Assembly (NCBI RefSeq): GCF_020520425.1
Contig: NC_079492.1
Span: forward strand, 103,141,157 to 103,205,156
DNA from: Spinacia oleracea
Taxonomy: Eukaryota > Streptophyta > Magnoliopsida > Caryophyllales > Amaranthaceae
Direction: 5' to 3'
DNA: 64,000 nucleotides
Part shown: one piece after another, positions 1-10,702 of the stretch
Position numbering within the stretch: position 1 is the stretch's first letter
Layout of the letters: every line of letters starts with the position of its first letter
Position numbers and translations under genes: made by a program
The notes under the pieces: generated by a model
Database searches by the model: none
The model's input: only the letters and a program-made list of their open reading frames with translations
What the model was told of the DNA's origin: nothing

Positions 1-1330
1 GTAAAATTTGTTAAGCCTTTCCCTTAATTGCATATCATGAGTATAGTCGTAAACTGTAACAATTGCAAATTTGTTTGATCTTTGTACAAATGATATGTTA
101 TTGGTGGTAATAGGTGATATAAAATGGATTTATTTTTTCAGGGGAGATGAACATAAGAAGAAAAATGTAATGCTTAAAAGGACAGTAAAGTTTTATTAAT
201 GACATTTGGTTTAAACACCTTCTAACACCTGCTTAAGAACAACATCACTTCTAGACTCATTACACGACCAACATATAACCAATCCGTTTGTCGAACGGGC
301 CCAAAAATTAGTTATATACTAAAAGATACATCAGGAATGACACATGTCATTTCTTGGTGAATCTTGCAATTTTTTTATTTTTTATATTATTCTGGCAAAA
401 TAATTTTGTTCAATATTCGATATGCTATAATATTTCCTTCCAATTTAATTATCATATATTTTTGTTATGAATTAAACTAGAATGTTTTTCCTAATATGTT
501 ATAATTTTTTACAATTACTACAATTTCATATCTTTGTAAAAAAAATATTTGGAAAACAGTCACATTATTAACAACAGTAAAACACATTTTTTTTTAAATA
601 CAGAAAAATATCAATAATTATATAAGCAATATATCAATAATCAATAACTATAAGTTATCTTCCGATGTGTTCTTAGTTTTATATAAAAAAATTAATATCT
701 AAGTAAAAAGCTTTTTAAAATGTCAAAAAAAGTTGATTATATTACAATACACGAGATTATAATTGGAAACATATAACAAAATTTATCTAAATCTTAAAAT
801 TGCACACAATTGATGTTTGGAGCGGTAGGAAAAAGTCACAAGCTAAGAAAAAAAAAAGAAAATGGTGTAATAAAAATATTTAATGTATTTTAACACTAAA
901 ACCTAATGATACGATGTTGATATGTAAAAGTAATCTTTTTCACAATATCTTATGACGTACTATTAAAACAATATTAAAATCTAAAATTATTGAATTCTAC
1001 CAACAAATTTATCGACAATATTATTAACATGAACCAAGATATTAATTGCCACAAAGTATAAAAATAAACAATTTAATAACTTGCTCATATTCGTATATTT
1101 TCCCTTTTTCTGTTTGTAGATTTTTTTTGCATGTTTAAACCGGTTTTTTTTATGTTTATTAATTGGGGAGGACAATAAAAACATCTATGATAAAAATGCT
1201 GATGATATTTTTTCTCTTAAAGTTTAATTTAGGAAAACAATAATCATATTTTTTTTAATAATTAGCTTAGGTGTAGTCATAACCGTGTGGTGCACGAGCC
1301 CTTGATGCAGGAGGCTAAAGCTCGACTGCT
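1..1330. other. AT-rich intergenic DNA, no gene seen
   Basis: Long A/T homopolymer runs and scattered stops in all frames. I see no conserved protein motif, no terminal repeat and no tRNA-like box. It ends where the chromovirus LTR begins at 1331. Confidence 0.6.
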
Positions 1331-1645
1331 TGTTGAACAACCAACAATGCTATTCAGTTAGTTAGAACAGAATTGAGAGGAAGAAGAAGATCACAATAGA
1401 AGAAGAATGCTTAAGAGAGGGAGAGATCGAGAGAATAAGAGAGGATTTTGTATTAATGTTTTTGATACTGATTACAATTGTGATGCCACATTATTTATAC
1501 AACACACATGCAACAACTTGTAACAAACAACTTGCCAGCTCAACCATTCAGTTACAACCTGTAACTGAATACTTTGGCGCCAATTAACTACAATTCAAAA
1601 GGCTAAAGTCAAAGCTATTATTGACTTAATTAATCTACCTTAACA
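1331..1645 (-). mobile_element. 3' LTR of a Ty3/gypsy chromovirus remnant
   Basis: Read on the minus strand this 315-bp block starts TGTTAAGG and ends GTTGTTCAACA, a TG...CA frame typical of short chromovirus LTRs. It lies directly downstream (minus strand) of the stop codon and purine-rich GGGGGAGG tract that close the neighbouring chromodomain ORF, which is where a polypurine tract and 3' LTR belong. The 5' part of the element is missing, cut off at 1823/1824 by LTR-A-like sequence. A solo LTR is excluded because internal coding sequence is still attached. Confidence 0.75.
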
Positions 1646-1823
1646 TTCCTCCCCCTTATAAAAACTTGTCCACAAGTTTAAGGCAAAGCAAAGTCAGGGT
1701 ATTTGTTCTCAAAATCAACAACATTTTCCTAAGAAGATTCATGGTTAGGAAAACCTTCGCACTGAACCAAAAACTGTACCAATGGTTTGTTCTGAAAATT
1801 GACCACCCTCCTATCAAGTATAG
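1646..1823 (-). pseudogene. C-terminal chromodomain of chromovirus polymerase (fragment)
   Basis: Minus-strand translation gives LDRRVVNFQNKPLVQFLVQC, then GFPNHESS, a stop, ENVVDFENKYPDF and finally LVDKFL before the terminal stop. The pattern (R-V-V, Q-x-LVQ-W/C-x-G, E-x-x-W/stop-E) is the chromodomain at the C terminus of chromovirus integrase, which in intact elements guides integration into heterochromatin by reading histone methylation. One aromatic-cage tryptophan is replaced by Cys and the W before E is a nonsense codon, so it is dead. Reverse transcriptase, RNase H and integrase are absent. It is most like the Reina/Tekay branches, but the fragment is too short to choose. Confidence 0.75.
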
Positions 1824-2394
1824 TGTAGAAACCTAACTTGTTTCTCCCCTTAGGGCTGATGACGAGCCTAATCAACCTACCTTCAAGTTGGTGCAACTCC
1901 GTGGGAAAGTCCCAATTGCTAAAAACTCAATGAACTTACCAAGTCCAAAAATCCAAAATCCAATTCACAAGTCCGTTCCCATCCCGGAACTTGGTACAAA
2001 ATTCAATTCCAAACACAATTAAAAAACCAAAACACAATCTCTCAAAACGGATGCCACGGTCAGTCTCCGAGGCACATTTCCAATAAAAATGCCATCAAGC
2101 AATCCAAATTCGGGCACCTACCTACAAAATCGAGCATCCGTTGGGTGGAGGCGCCTTGTTTCGAACTCCCCTCTTAGTCAAAGACCCTTTTTGACACCCT
2201 AAACCGACCATTGTATCATCCAAAGCTTAGACCGACCTTAGGTTGAGACTTTGCATGTCGCATTCATATCCATGTAAGTGTGACAACGTGCTTATATGTG
2301 CATATTGTGCGGGTGTGAATGGCTAATCCCGAGTTCTATCTTTGCCAAAAAACCTTTAGACTCCAACTAGGAAAACCAAACCTCCTAGGAGCAT
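1824..2394 (+). repeat. Diverged LTR fragment related to element A
   Basis: Starts TGTAGAAACCTAACTTG and follows the same order of words as the element A LTR starting at 6670 and 22573: a gatgacga box, then gaagtcccaattgctaa-like text, then CCGGAACTTGGTAC, then CAATCCAAATTCGGGC. Similarity fades after about 2130. It abuts the chromodomain fragment on the left and a family-B LTR start at 2395 on the right, so both of its ends are probably nested junctions. Confidence 0.6.
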
Positions 2395-2752
2395 TGTAGA
2401 CGCCTACATTTGACCCCAGGCCAGAGGCGATAAATTCAGTGACGAAACAAAACATCCACTTGTCAACGTATTCCTAATTAAGCAACGAACGTTCTAAGAC
2501 TAACTGACTCATTTCCCAAACCCATATTTTCATTTATAGTAACTGCTATTATAGTAGCTTCCATTTATCTGCTAAATATAGTAAACTGTCCGATTTATGT
2601 CAAAGGGGCAGAGTTGCACTGCAACTAAAACCCTAAAAGAGATTGAAAAGCATAAAAAGAGTTTTAGTTGAAAATAAATCGGAATAAGATTGAAAAGCGT
2701 AAAAAAGAGTTTTAATCCGGAATAAGATGGATAAAACGCGTGGATAAGAAAC

Positions 2753-2776
2753 GTGCGCAAGACTTTTCTTGCGCAC
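2753..2776. promoter_or_regulatory. Perfect 10-bp-arm palindrome in family-B U3
   Basis: GTGCGCAAGA, a 4-base loop, then TCTTGCGCAC. It lies about 220 bp upstream of the TATA box at 2995. Looser versions of the same GCGCAAGAA/TTCTTGCGC design recur at 2915-2935, 4661-4680, 5134-5154 and 5196-5217. Confidence 0.55.
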
Positions 2777-2994
2777 ATGGCCCAACATAATAACATATTC
2801 GCGCCAACATCCACGCACAAGAATTATTTTCACCCCCTTGCTTCAGTCTAATCCAAATAAAAACTCTGAAGCTTATCTGACGCCAAGCAGGAGAAATATG
2901 GCGCCTGTAACTCAGCGCGAGAAAATTTCTTGTGCACATAAGTGTTTTAGCAGTTTTGGAACTGCGAAAATCTATCTTTCACGACACTTTTCAC

Positions 2995-3003
2995 TATAAA
3001 TAG
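2995..3003 (+). promoter_or_regulatory. TATA box of family-B LTR
   Basis: CTATAAATAG in a setting (ttttcactataaatagagcc) typical of plant Pol II core promoters. Transcription would start about 30 bp downstream and run toward the gag remnant. The related copy near 25105 keeps a weaker TATA-like word. Confidence 0.55.
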
Positions 3004-5540
3004 AGCCTTAAACCATCCTAATTAGAGGCACCAAATCAGAATCCTAAGTCTAATCCTTCAATACGTCCCTATAATCGTCTTGTATTCATCGTAGTTCCGC
3101 CGTATTAACTCTAGTTAAGCGGAATTATGTCCGTATAATAACTAAAACTAAGCCTGGATCTTTCCCAAGAGTCTAGTCAAGTCAAGGAAAGTACGTTGCG
3201 TAAAGGAAAATGAGTAAAGACAAGTGGTTAGTTTCTGAGAACCTTATTAATAGCCTAAACTATATTGTAACATGTCATAATCTGTTTTATTGCTTTTATC
3301 ACCATTGTAAATCTACTAACTTTAATCTGGTTATTTATAACGCCTAATAAGACATTCTTTGGACAATCCGGATTATTTCTATGTACCTTAAATCAATACA
3401 AATCATCCTATTGACGTTTGTTAGTTATTATTTGTGCATTAAAATCAATCCATATTAGTAATGTAGTTTAACGCATGTCCCATCATCATTACATTGAACT
3501 AGTAAAGACCGTCATATGGGCTAATGATGGGCACTCCCCGTATTAGTTAATGTCCCCCGAACCCTCAATTTCTACTCCGCTGGATGTATGTTGAGCAATC
3601 TCCACACCAGGGATCACAAGGGAACCTAAGGCCGTTGTGGTCAAATACGTGATCCTGAGTTTCGGTTGTTACTCTCATATCACAATAACTAAGTTTTGTC
3701 AGTTTTCCTCATTGTCGCTGAAAACTGAATGGCAACTCCAAGGTCTAGTAAACAGGAGGTTGTGGCCACCCAGTTAGTCCCCGTTTACTTAATATTGCTT
3801 GCCACACATCCGCGAGGGAAGAGGACGAAGAGATCATAAACACGTCTTTTCCGCCCCCCCCCCCCTCACAGTGACGACTTCTCTAGGGAGTATATTCAAA
3901 TAATTGCGCGAGTAGTAGATGAACCTAGCCCAAGGGAAAAATCTAACGCTACGCCGCTTTATTTTCTTATTAAGTTGGGACGACCAGAAAATTGTTTGAC
4001 CGGACAGAACCGCAGGTAATCTTAGCTTCCTTGGCATGTTTCATCTTGGAAGTTGGGAATAAGGACACCTACTAACCCCGAGGGGTGTATACACTTCGGA
4101 TGTTGTCCATTCGGCACTTTCGCTGTAGTCCACCTACCCCAAACCAAATAGTTTATCTCATGGGTCCATTCTCGGTACACGCCACTCCATCGTGTACCGG
4201 ATAGGCCTTGATAAAATTCGTTTATGAACCCGGCTACTTCGAACGATTCATGTCGGGGAATTGGAGATAGGTTTGGTACCTTTTTGACACCCAACCTATT
4301 ATGCCGTAGAGACTTTACATAAACTAAGTGGGCATATTTTAATTCAAAATCCTGCTTGTTGTTAGTTCCGTGTAGAGATTACATGCTATGTGGGAATTAA
4401 CTAACTAAACGCAAAAGTTTAAAGTTAACAATATCTAAAAGTTAATAAAAATGATTAAAACGCAAAAAGAATAAATAATTAGCTAAAGAATCGAAACAAA
4501 GAAAACTACGTGTTCCGCAAACTGGGGGGAGTGCAAGAAATTTGTAGCGCAGCTCGGGATGGCGTGAGAAATTCCAACGCGCCAGACAACGCGCAAGAAT
4601 ATTTTCACGCAAGAACACATGATTCTGCTGCGAAAACAAAAAGTGAAAAATTGCCCCTGGGCGCGAGAAGTTACTCGCACCCAGCAGGCTGGTGCAACCT
4701 ATCTCTTGCGCACATCTTTGAGCGTGATAAATTATTAACGACCAGTTGGGATTTTTGCAAAATAATTATGTATGTTTTTAAAGTAAAAAAAAATGTAATG
4801 TTCGTGCAACTAATTGAAACGACCAAAACGCATTCGTGCTAAACAATACATTGGTCTAGTTAAAAATAACCACTTTGAAAAGTGCAAATTCAAAATTGCG
4901 CCCAAGGTACTTTTATGGCATTATGTTAACCGAACGAGTCATGAAACTAACCCACGCAGTGTTTACGAATTACCCCAAAGGCCAGTACGCGCACAAATTA
5001 TACTTTTGTGCTGGAACGCTGAATGTTTGAGTGCACGCATGCCCAAACAAAGGGCCTTATTCAGTTAAAAAAACTACGGAAAGTTGGAATGACAAAAAAA
5101 TAAACTATACGAATAAGCGAAAACGGGCCTGCAGACGCAAGAACTTTCTCACGCCCCACAGACCAGCGCGACAAATTTCCTGCACACATATCCTTGGCGC
5201 AAGAAATTTGTCACGCCTCGCACTCCTTTCGTGCAACTGACTTCTTAAAACGTACGCAATAACTAAAATCGATTCGTAAGTCGTTATTAGCTTTCTAATG
5301 ACACTAATGTTCGGCCTAATACCATTCATGCTAACAAAATAACCTTAACATTCACAAAGCAAAAGTTTTCGAAAACCATTTCCGAAAGAAATAATTCCGA
5401 GTCTAGACTAAGTTATTCCCAAATAAAATATGAAGTCCTCAATATAGCGTGTCTTATACATAGGGCCAATTCTACTATTTGGCACCGTTCTACAAACCAA
5501 CGACTAATGCGTCTTGAGTCTTCCACCCAGTGCAAGAGTC

Positions 5541-6566
5541 AATAACACCCATCTCAGTCCATCATTCTCCTTTTCCAGGATCTCCCGTCTTCCAACCTCA
5601 GTTCGACCCTATACCAACTAGAGTCATGTCACTCGAAGATCTACAAGCGTAATTGGCAAAAATGGTTGTCGCTATGGAACAACCGCCCTACAAGTCCAAA
5701 ACGAGCTTGATAACAAAAACAAGATTAAGAAAACGGTCCTTCAACAAACCATGGGAAGCAAATACTTCTCCCTCGATCAAAAACCCTTTTTTGGAAAACT
5801 CCTAGAAAAGTTCAATTCATGGGGCTTACCTAAGTTTAAGGTGACGGATAACCCCTGTAATCACCTATTAAGCTTTGTAAAAGCCATGAACCTCAAAGGG
5901 GTGAACAAGTCAATGTACCTACCCATCTTCCCCATGTCCCTGGAACCAACTCCACTTCAGTGGTGTTATCACCAGGACCCCAAAAACTTCCCCACCTAGG
6001 AAGACTTTGTTAATATCTTCATCCAACAATACTCGTCTAACATGGACTTCCAAATGACCATGCGCGAGCTAGTAGTTCTTTCTCAAAAGAAGAACGAAGG
6101 TTTCACAACCTACTTTTCTAGATGGACAGACCACACGACCTAGTTAATCCGGACGCCTCCTGAATCTGAGTTTGTCCAAAAATTCATTGAAAACTTGGAC
6201 CCAGCATACAAACAACACTTTAGATACTCGGAACTGGATTCCTTTAAAAGAATCTATGACGTAGGTATCAAAATAGAGGACGACCTCTTCAAGAGAACCC
6301 AAGATAACGCTGCTAAGCCTACCTACGCGCCTAGAAATAACGCATACAAAAAGGGTGAATCTTCCCAAGCACAGGAAGTTCATGTCGTGAGGACAATCCT
6401 TCTCAAAGGGTCAAAATATGGACCAAAGATAAAAAGTTTGCCCCACTCGGGTCAAATCTCACTCATGGCCTATGAAAGGCTAATCTCCCAAGGCAAAATG
6501 GCTCCAATCGGACCAACACGTGACCCCGCAGTCAAGAATAGATTATGGGTTGACGGAGCCTACTAC
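5541..6566 (+). pseudogene. Tat/Ogre-like Ty3/gypsy gag remnant
   Basis: The probable start codon is at 5626 (MSLEDLQA, then a stop). Two open stretches in one frame (5751-5999, 6195-6566) read GLPKFKVTDNP, SFVKAMNLKGVNKSMYLPIF, EDFVNIFIQQYSSN, LSQKKNEGFTTYFSRW and RIYDVGIKIEDDL. This is the Retrotrans_gag pattern of Tat/Ogre elements, the capsid-like protein that packages element RNA. At least two in-frame stops and a frame change after the start break it. The zinc-knuckle end is replaced abruptly at 6567 by an LTR start (TGTAGACGC), so no protease or polymerase follows. The N-terminal part of the region is leader sequence. Confidence 0.7.
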
Positions 6567-6669
6567 TGTAGACGCTTACATTTTTCCCTAGGCCTGAAGC
6601 GGTGATTTCAATGATGAAACCAAACAATGCTTGTCAAACACTTTCCTAAGTATGCAACGAACGAACAGT
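6567..6669 (+). mobile_element. Family-B LTR start, interrupted by element A
   Basis: TGTAGACGCTTACATTTTTC here matches the start at 2395. The text up to 6669 parallels 2395-2478 (accaaacaatgcttgtcaa, then gcaacgaacg). It is cut by element A at 6670 and continues after it at 24698 with gactgactgac, which also follows in the copy near 2483. Confidence 0.6.
6665..6669. repeat. Target-site duplication, left copy (ACAGT)
   Basis: ACAGT immediately before the TG of LTR A. The identical pentamer follows the CA end of the 3' LTR at 24693-24697. A 5-bp duplication is the norm for LTR retrotransposon integrase. Confidence 0.8.
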
Positions 6670-8508
6670 TGTAGACACCTAAATCGTGTCTCCCCATTGG
6701 GATGATGACGATACCATTAGCCTTATTAGGCGGTTGGAGAAACTTCGTGTGGAAGTCCCAATTGCTAAGAACATTTCCAAAATCCAAGAGCCAAAATCCA
6801 ATCCCCGAGGTCGTTCCCATTCCGGAACTTAGTACAAAATACAATTTCCAAAAATCAATTTCAAAATCCAAGTACAATCTCACCCAATGGACTATCCCAT
6901 TGGTTTTACAAGGCCTTTTCCAGTCGAAATGACACTAAGCAATCCAAATTCGGGCGCCGACCTACAAAACCGAGCAAGCCGGGCCAGGTCCCGTAAAACC
7001 GAATTCAAAAACCCGAAACGGCTTGTTTTTAGACGCAAACCAAGCCTTAATCATCAAGCAAACACTACATGCCAACTTCATACAATTAGTACAAAGGTAC
7101 ACCATTACAAGCCAGAAGCAAGGACGACATCTTTCGTCCTTGTTTGGCAGCTTCTGCGCCACGTCAGCAGCGCCTGACGCTGGCAGCTGCGCTGGACGCT
7201 GGCGTGAGCTGGCGTTTAGCAGCAAATTTTCCTATTTAAACCCCTAATTCTGAGCATTATGAGGAGGCAAAATCGAAAACACAACGTCGTAATACAAAAA
7301 TTGCCACTCAAATCAAAATACAAAAATCCTCCAAAATCACATACAATTTCCAAGTTCTAAGCAATTGGGAGCTCTAAAAGGAATTCTTGCCTAAACCTAA
7401 ATAGGTAATTCCGAATCCCAACCCTAATCTATCTTGTTTCCTTGATTTTCTCTTTAAAAAATGATTAGTAAGTTGGCACTTTTAATCTTAAAAGTGTCAC
7501 TTACAACAATCATACATTTCTTACAAAATCCAAACTTTATGTTATACAAAAATGCAAACTTTCAAGATTTAATGATGTTCAAGGTTGTTTGTAATCACTT
7601 CCTTGAACTAGAATCATCTTCAAAACATGGAGTAATCAAAGATGATGCTTTTCTAATGTTTAAAGGTTTAATCTTTGAGATTCAAGACTCCACTTTTCAA
7701 ATTTCAAGATCAAGTTTCAAGATCCAATAATGTTTAGGGTTGTTTGTAATCACTTCCCTAAACTAGGATCATTTCAAAATAAGATCATATCAAATTTCAA
7801 ACCTTATCAACATTAAAAGGTCCAATCTTTGAGATTCAAGACTCTTAAGTTCAATATTTCAAGTTCAAGTTCAATATTTCAAAGTTCAACATTTCAAGTT
7901 CAATATTTCAAGTCCAATATTTCAAGCTTCAAACTTTTCAAGTTCAAGTTCTATGTTCAAAATCCAAGACACTTTAGGTCGAGCAACTTGACCTAAAGTA
8001 GAGATTTTTGCTTTGAATCCGTGTCGGGCGCACTTATTCTTAAGGAGTCGCTTGGCATTCGGATCTCATGTGCTAAAATTCAAGTTCAATACCGCACTTT
8101 CAATTATGCAAGTTCAATACCGCACTTTCAATTATGCAAGTTCAATACCGCACTTTCAATTATGCAATTTCAATTCTGCACTTTCAATTATGCAAATTCA
8201 ATTCCGCACTTTCAATTATGCAATTTCAATTCCGCAACTTTACTTGCCTAGTCCTTATAGGCAATGTGGTTTCACCTCCTAGTCCATTTCTAGGTGGTCT
8301 TGTACTTTACTAATTTTGCACCTATTTTCCATTGTGATGTTGCTTTACTTGTTTATTGCTTTCATCACCTCACATGCTAAATACAACAAATACAAGGTTA
8401 CACCACACTTAACAAAGATAATTTCTTGGACAAACCGATCTTAGGTTCCCTTAAATTAACTTTAAAGGAAAGTGGTCATAATACAAAGTAGAAATTCTAT
8501 TTGTTCTA
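6670..8508 (+). mobile_element. 5' LTR of element A (3'-truncated)
   Basis: Matches 22573-24412 with scattered substitutions (roughly a few percent by eye). Similarity stops after TTTGTTCTA at 8508. The missing part corresponds to 24413-24692, the U5 end. A GC-rich block (7150-7215) with repeated cagc/gctg words precedes a TATTTAAAC core-promoter-like word near 7233. TTCAA-rich low-complexity tracts fill 7690-7970. Confidence 0.8.
8077..8245. repeat. 28-bp tandem repeat inside LTR A
   Basis: About six copies of a unit of the form caagttcaataccgcacttt + caattatg, drifting to caatttcaattccgcac in the later copies. The same array, with its own substitutions, lies at about 23983-24143 in the 3' LTR, so it predates insertion. 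The open frames across it are a by-product of the period. Confidence 0.85.
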
Positions 8509-8806
8509 AATTAACTTTATTCCAAATGTGCCAATTCAAAGCAAAGCATGTTTAAGCGGAATTTAACACAATAACTATTTATTTGGCTCTAAGCCTTCAA
8601 AGCTAATTCAAAAACAAGGTTGGAATCAAGTGAAGCAAAGTTCAAAGCCTTTTTCACTTCCACGAAACGCACTTCCTAAACACATTCTTAAACACAATTC
8701 CTTCTAGTACAAATTCAAACACAATTAGCCTACAAAGATCTAAGGTCAGGCGACTATGCTCTTGAGTCTTGGCACCTTGAGTACTATCCCCTGGCTCCTC
8801 CCGCAA
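8509..8806 (+). other. Downstream flank of the antisense DUF7745 gene
   Basis: Joins the truncated LTR to the stop of the minus-strand DUF7745 relic at 8807. It is AT-rich with no ORF and probably holds that gene's 3' untranslated region. No primer-binding site is visible, as expected from the deletion at 8508. Confidence 0.5.
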
Positions 8807-9496
8807 TCATTCATCAATCTTCCCTTTGCCCAAGCGGCGGGAGAAGGAACTTGCTAGTCTTCCAAGACGGGAGGATGACGAACCTCCTTTAGACTCAGAA
8901 CGGTCAAGCACCGGACGGGTAACACTCCCATCACCTTCCTCATAATCAGTTGATGTAGGGCGCCTAGCTCTAGAACCTCGGACTCTAGCTGGTCTGGAGA
9001 GAGAAATGTCCCTCTGGCTTGGGCCGTTCATCCACACAATGTACCCCGCAGGCAGAGAATTGATATGTTCATATTTTATAGTGTTTTTACCCCCGTCCCT
9101 TAGTACTTTTTGATCTCAAATGAGCTCTTCGGAGCGATTTTTAGTACTAATGTGCTCCTTGTAGTGTGTTTGTAGTTTCAGGTTCATCGTTGTAGGAATT
9201 AGCATATTTTTGTGCATTTCCTACTCATTTGAATCAATACAAAAGATTATGTACTTTCGAGAGCACACACATTGAGTTGGAAGAGTTTTCGAGCAAAGCG
9301 GATTGTGAAAGAAGTAGAAAACCGACACTCGTCTACTCTTTTGATCATAACTTACGTTCTACAACTCCATATTAAGTGATTCAAATTGGGTTGGATTTCA
9401 CACTTCAATAGATTTCCAACGAGTGCTCACTCGCCTAATTCCAACGAATAACGAAGGAGATATGGCGTTTTAAAGATAGAGGATCGTGCAGTTTGT

Positions 9497-9688
9497 ACGC
9501 GCGCCCGGCGGGCGAATGGCTCCCCGACGGGCGAACTTCTGCCCGACGGGCGGGAGCTGCCCAACCGGGCGCGTGCCGATGATTTCCAGAATTTCTCCCT
9601 CCGCCCGGCGGGCAGACCTGCGCCCGACGGGCGGGTTACGAGCTGGTCGTCCGACGGGCGGAAGGCTGCCCGACCGGGCGACGACAAC
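9497..9688. promoter_or_regulatory. GCCCGACGGGC palindrome cluster in LTR C U3
   Basis: At least eight near-palindromic words of the form GCCCG(A/G)CGGGC or its variant GCCCGACCGGGC, separated by short unique spacers. The cluster ends about 55 bp upstream of the TATA box. The copy in the 3' LTR (about 15807-15998) carries several substitutions, some of which break individual palindromes. A third cluster lies at 13640-13795. Confidence 0.75.
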
Positions 9689-9743
9689 CCAGGGCCCTTT
9701 TTCCGCGGTTTTCTTCCGGTTTTTCCTTATGTTTATGGGCAAA

Positions 9744-9752
9744 CTATAAATA
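9744..9752 (+). promoter_or_regulatory. TATA box of LTR C
   Basis: CTATAAATA, in the context gggcaaactataaatacta. It is the only strong TATA in the LTR and is repeated in the 3' LTR at about 16054-16062. Confidence 0.65.
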
Positions 9753-10564
9753 CTAGGCTTAGTTATTTTAGTGGAAAATCTTATTTCCTAGTATTAGACC
9801 CTTAGTTCATTTCCTTAGTTTAAATTCTCTCTAGATTTATGCAAACACTTAGTTTTCAATTTCAATAAAAAATTCAAGCTTTCTATTTCTCTTGTTCTTC
9901 AATTAAGGTATTGTTCTTTATTTCAATTCTTTGTTTAGCTTTAATTATGTTTTCAATCATGCTAATTTCTTTGTTTAAATATGCTTGAGTAGTCTAATTT
10001 CTAGGGTTTGGGGATCCATGAATGATATGAAGGGATATTAAATAATCATGATTGTTGGCATTGCAATTGATTCCTATTGATTGGTTTATTTCACTATACA
10101 ATTAGATTTGCGCAGGTTTAATTGTGGTAGTTATGCAATATCAAATTAAGATTCGAGAGATGCAATTTGATGTTTAGGCTTGTGTCAATAGGTGGAATTA
10201 GAGTTAATACGTAGCGAGAGCCCGTTAATTCTAAGTCTATGACTAGTATCGATTCGAGAGAGCATGCTAGTCTAATTAATTGTTTTGTTGATTATCGTGA
10301 TTGTTCATTGTCCTGGATTGTTATTTGTTGGTGAACCTATGCCCTAGATTCCTTAATATATTGATTCTTACTCGTTTAATTATCGTTCGTAGTCTTAGAA
10401 TACAAACCACCAACCAATCTCTGTTCCCAATAGTCTAGATTATTTAATTAATAGTAGAAAGAACACTGTTTCCCTGTGGATTCGATCCTGACTTCCCTTG
10501 CTACCTAGCTAGTAAAGTTAGGTTTATTTTTGATAAGGTGATACGACTTAAGCCTGTCAAATTT

Positions 10565-10582
10565 TGGCGCCGTTGCCGGGGA
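10565..10582 (+). other. Primer-binding site, tRNA-Asp type
   Basis: TGGCGCCGTTGCCGGGGA lies 5 bp after the 5' LTR. It is complementary to the CCA end of plant tRNA-Asp, the primer used by Athila and several other Ty3/gypsy lineages. It starts minus-strand cDNA synthesis. Confidence 0.85.
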
Positions 10583-10702
10583 AACGGTTTTATTTTCTGT
10601 TATTAATTGTTTTTCTAGATTACTGTTTGTTACTTTACTTCTCAAGGGACTCCCGTTCCTTGAGATCGAATCTCACGACTGTTTTCTAGTTTTTGCTTGT
10701 TT

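Larger units (their letters stand above)
2395..5540 (+). mobile_element. Family-B LTR-like region (old, rearranged)
   Basis: Starts TGTAGACGCCTACATTTGAC, a TG-initiated end that recurs at 6567. The stretch 2480-3000 resembles 24698-25130 in direct orientation, while 3467-3830 resembles 25170-25545 in inverted orientation, so this is repeat sequence and not unique DNA. It has a clear TATA box at 2995-3003 and several short GC palindromes (2753-2776, 2915-2935, 4661-4680, 5134-5154, 5196-5217). I could not place the LTR's 3' end or a primer site. The part from about 3830 to 5540 has no recognisable coding capacity and may be the rest of the LTR or leader of the gag remnant that follows. Confidence 0.5.
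9061..10559 (+). mobile_element. 5' LTR of element C
   Basis: 1499 bp, TG...CA. The U3 part contains a GC-rich palindrome cluster at about 9497-9688 just upstream of a TATA box at 9744-9752 (aaactataaatacta). The R/U5 part is AT-rich. The primer site begins 5 bases after its end. Confidence 0.9.

Noticed and set aside
4022..4294. 90-codon minus-strand ORF
   Set aside because: No recognisable motif, in old LTR-like repeat sequence, no promoter context.
8077..8245. Regular repeat spacing that could look like a CRISPR array
   Set aside because: Units are contiguous without unique spacers, sit in an LTR, and the genome is a plant.
8013..8282. Two overlapping ORFs of 76-89 codons
   Set aside because: Produced by the 28-bp tandem repeat of LTR A; the same frames recur in the other LTR.
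9427..9749. ORFs of 86-90 codons on both strands in LTR C
   Set aside because: GC-rich palindromes keep frames open; both LTR copies show the same overlapping frames and no domain.
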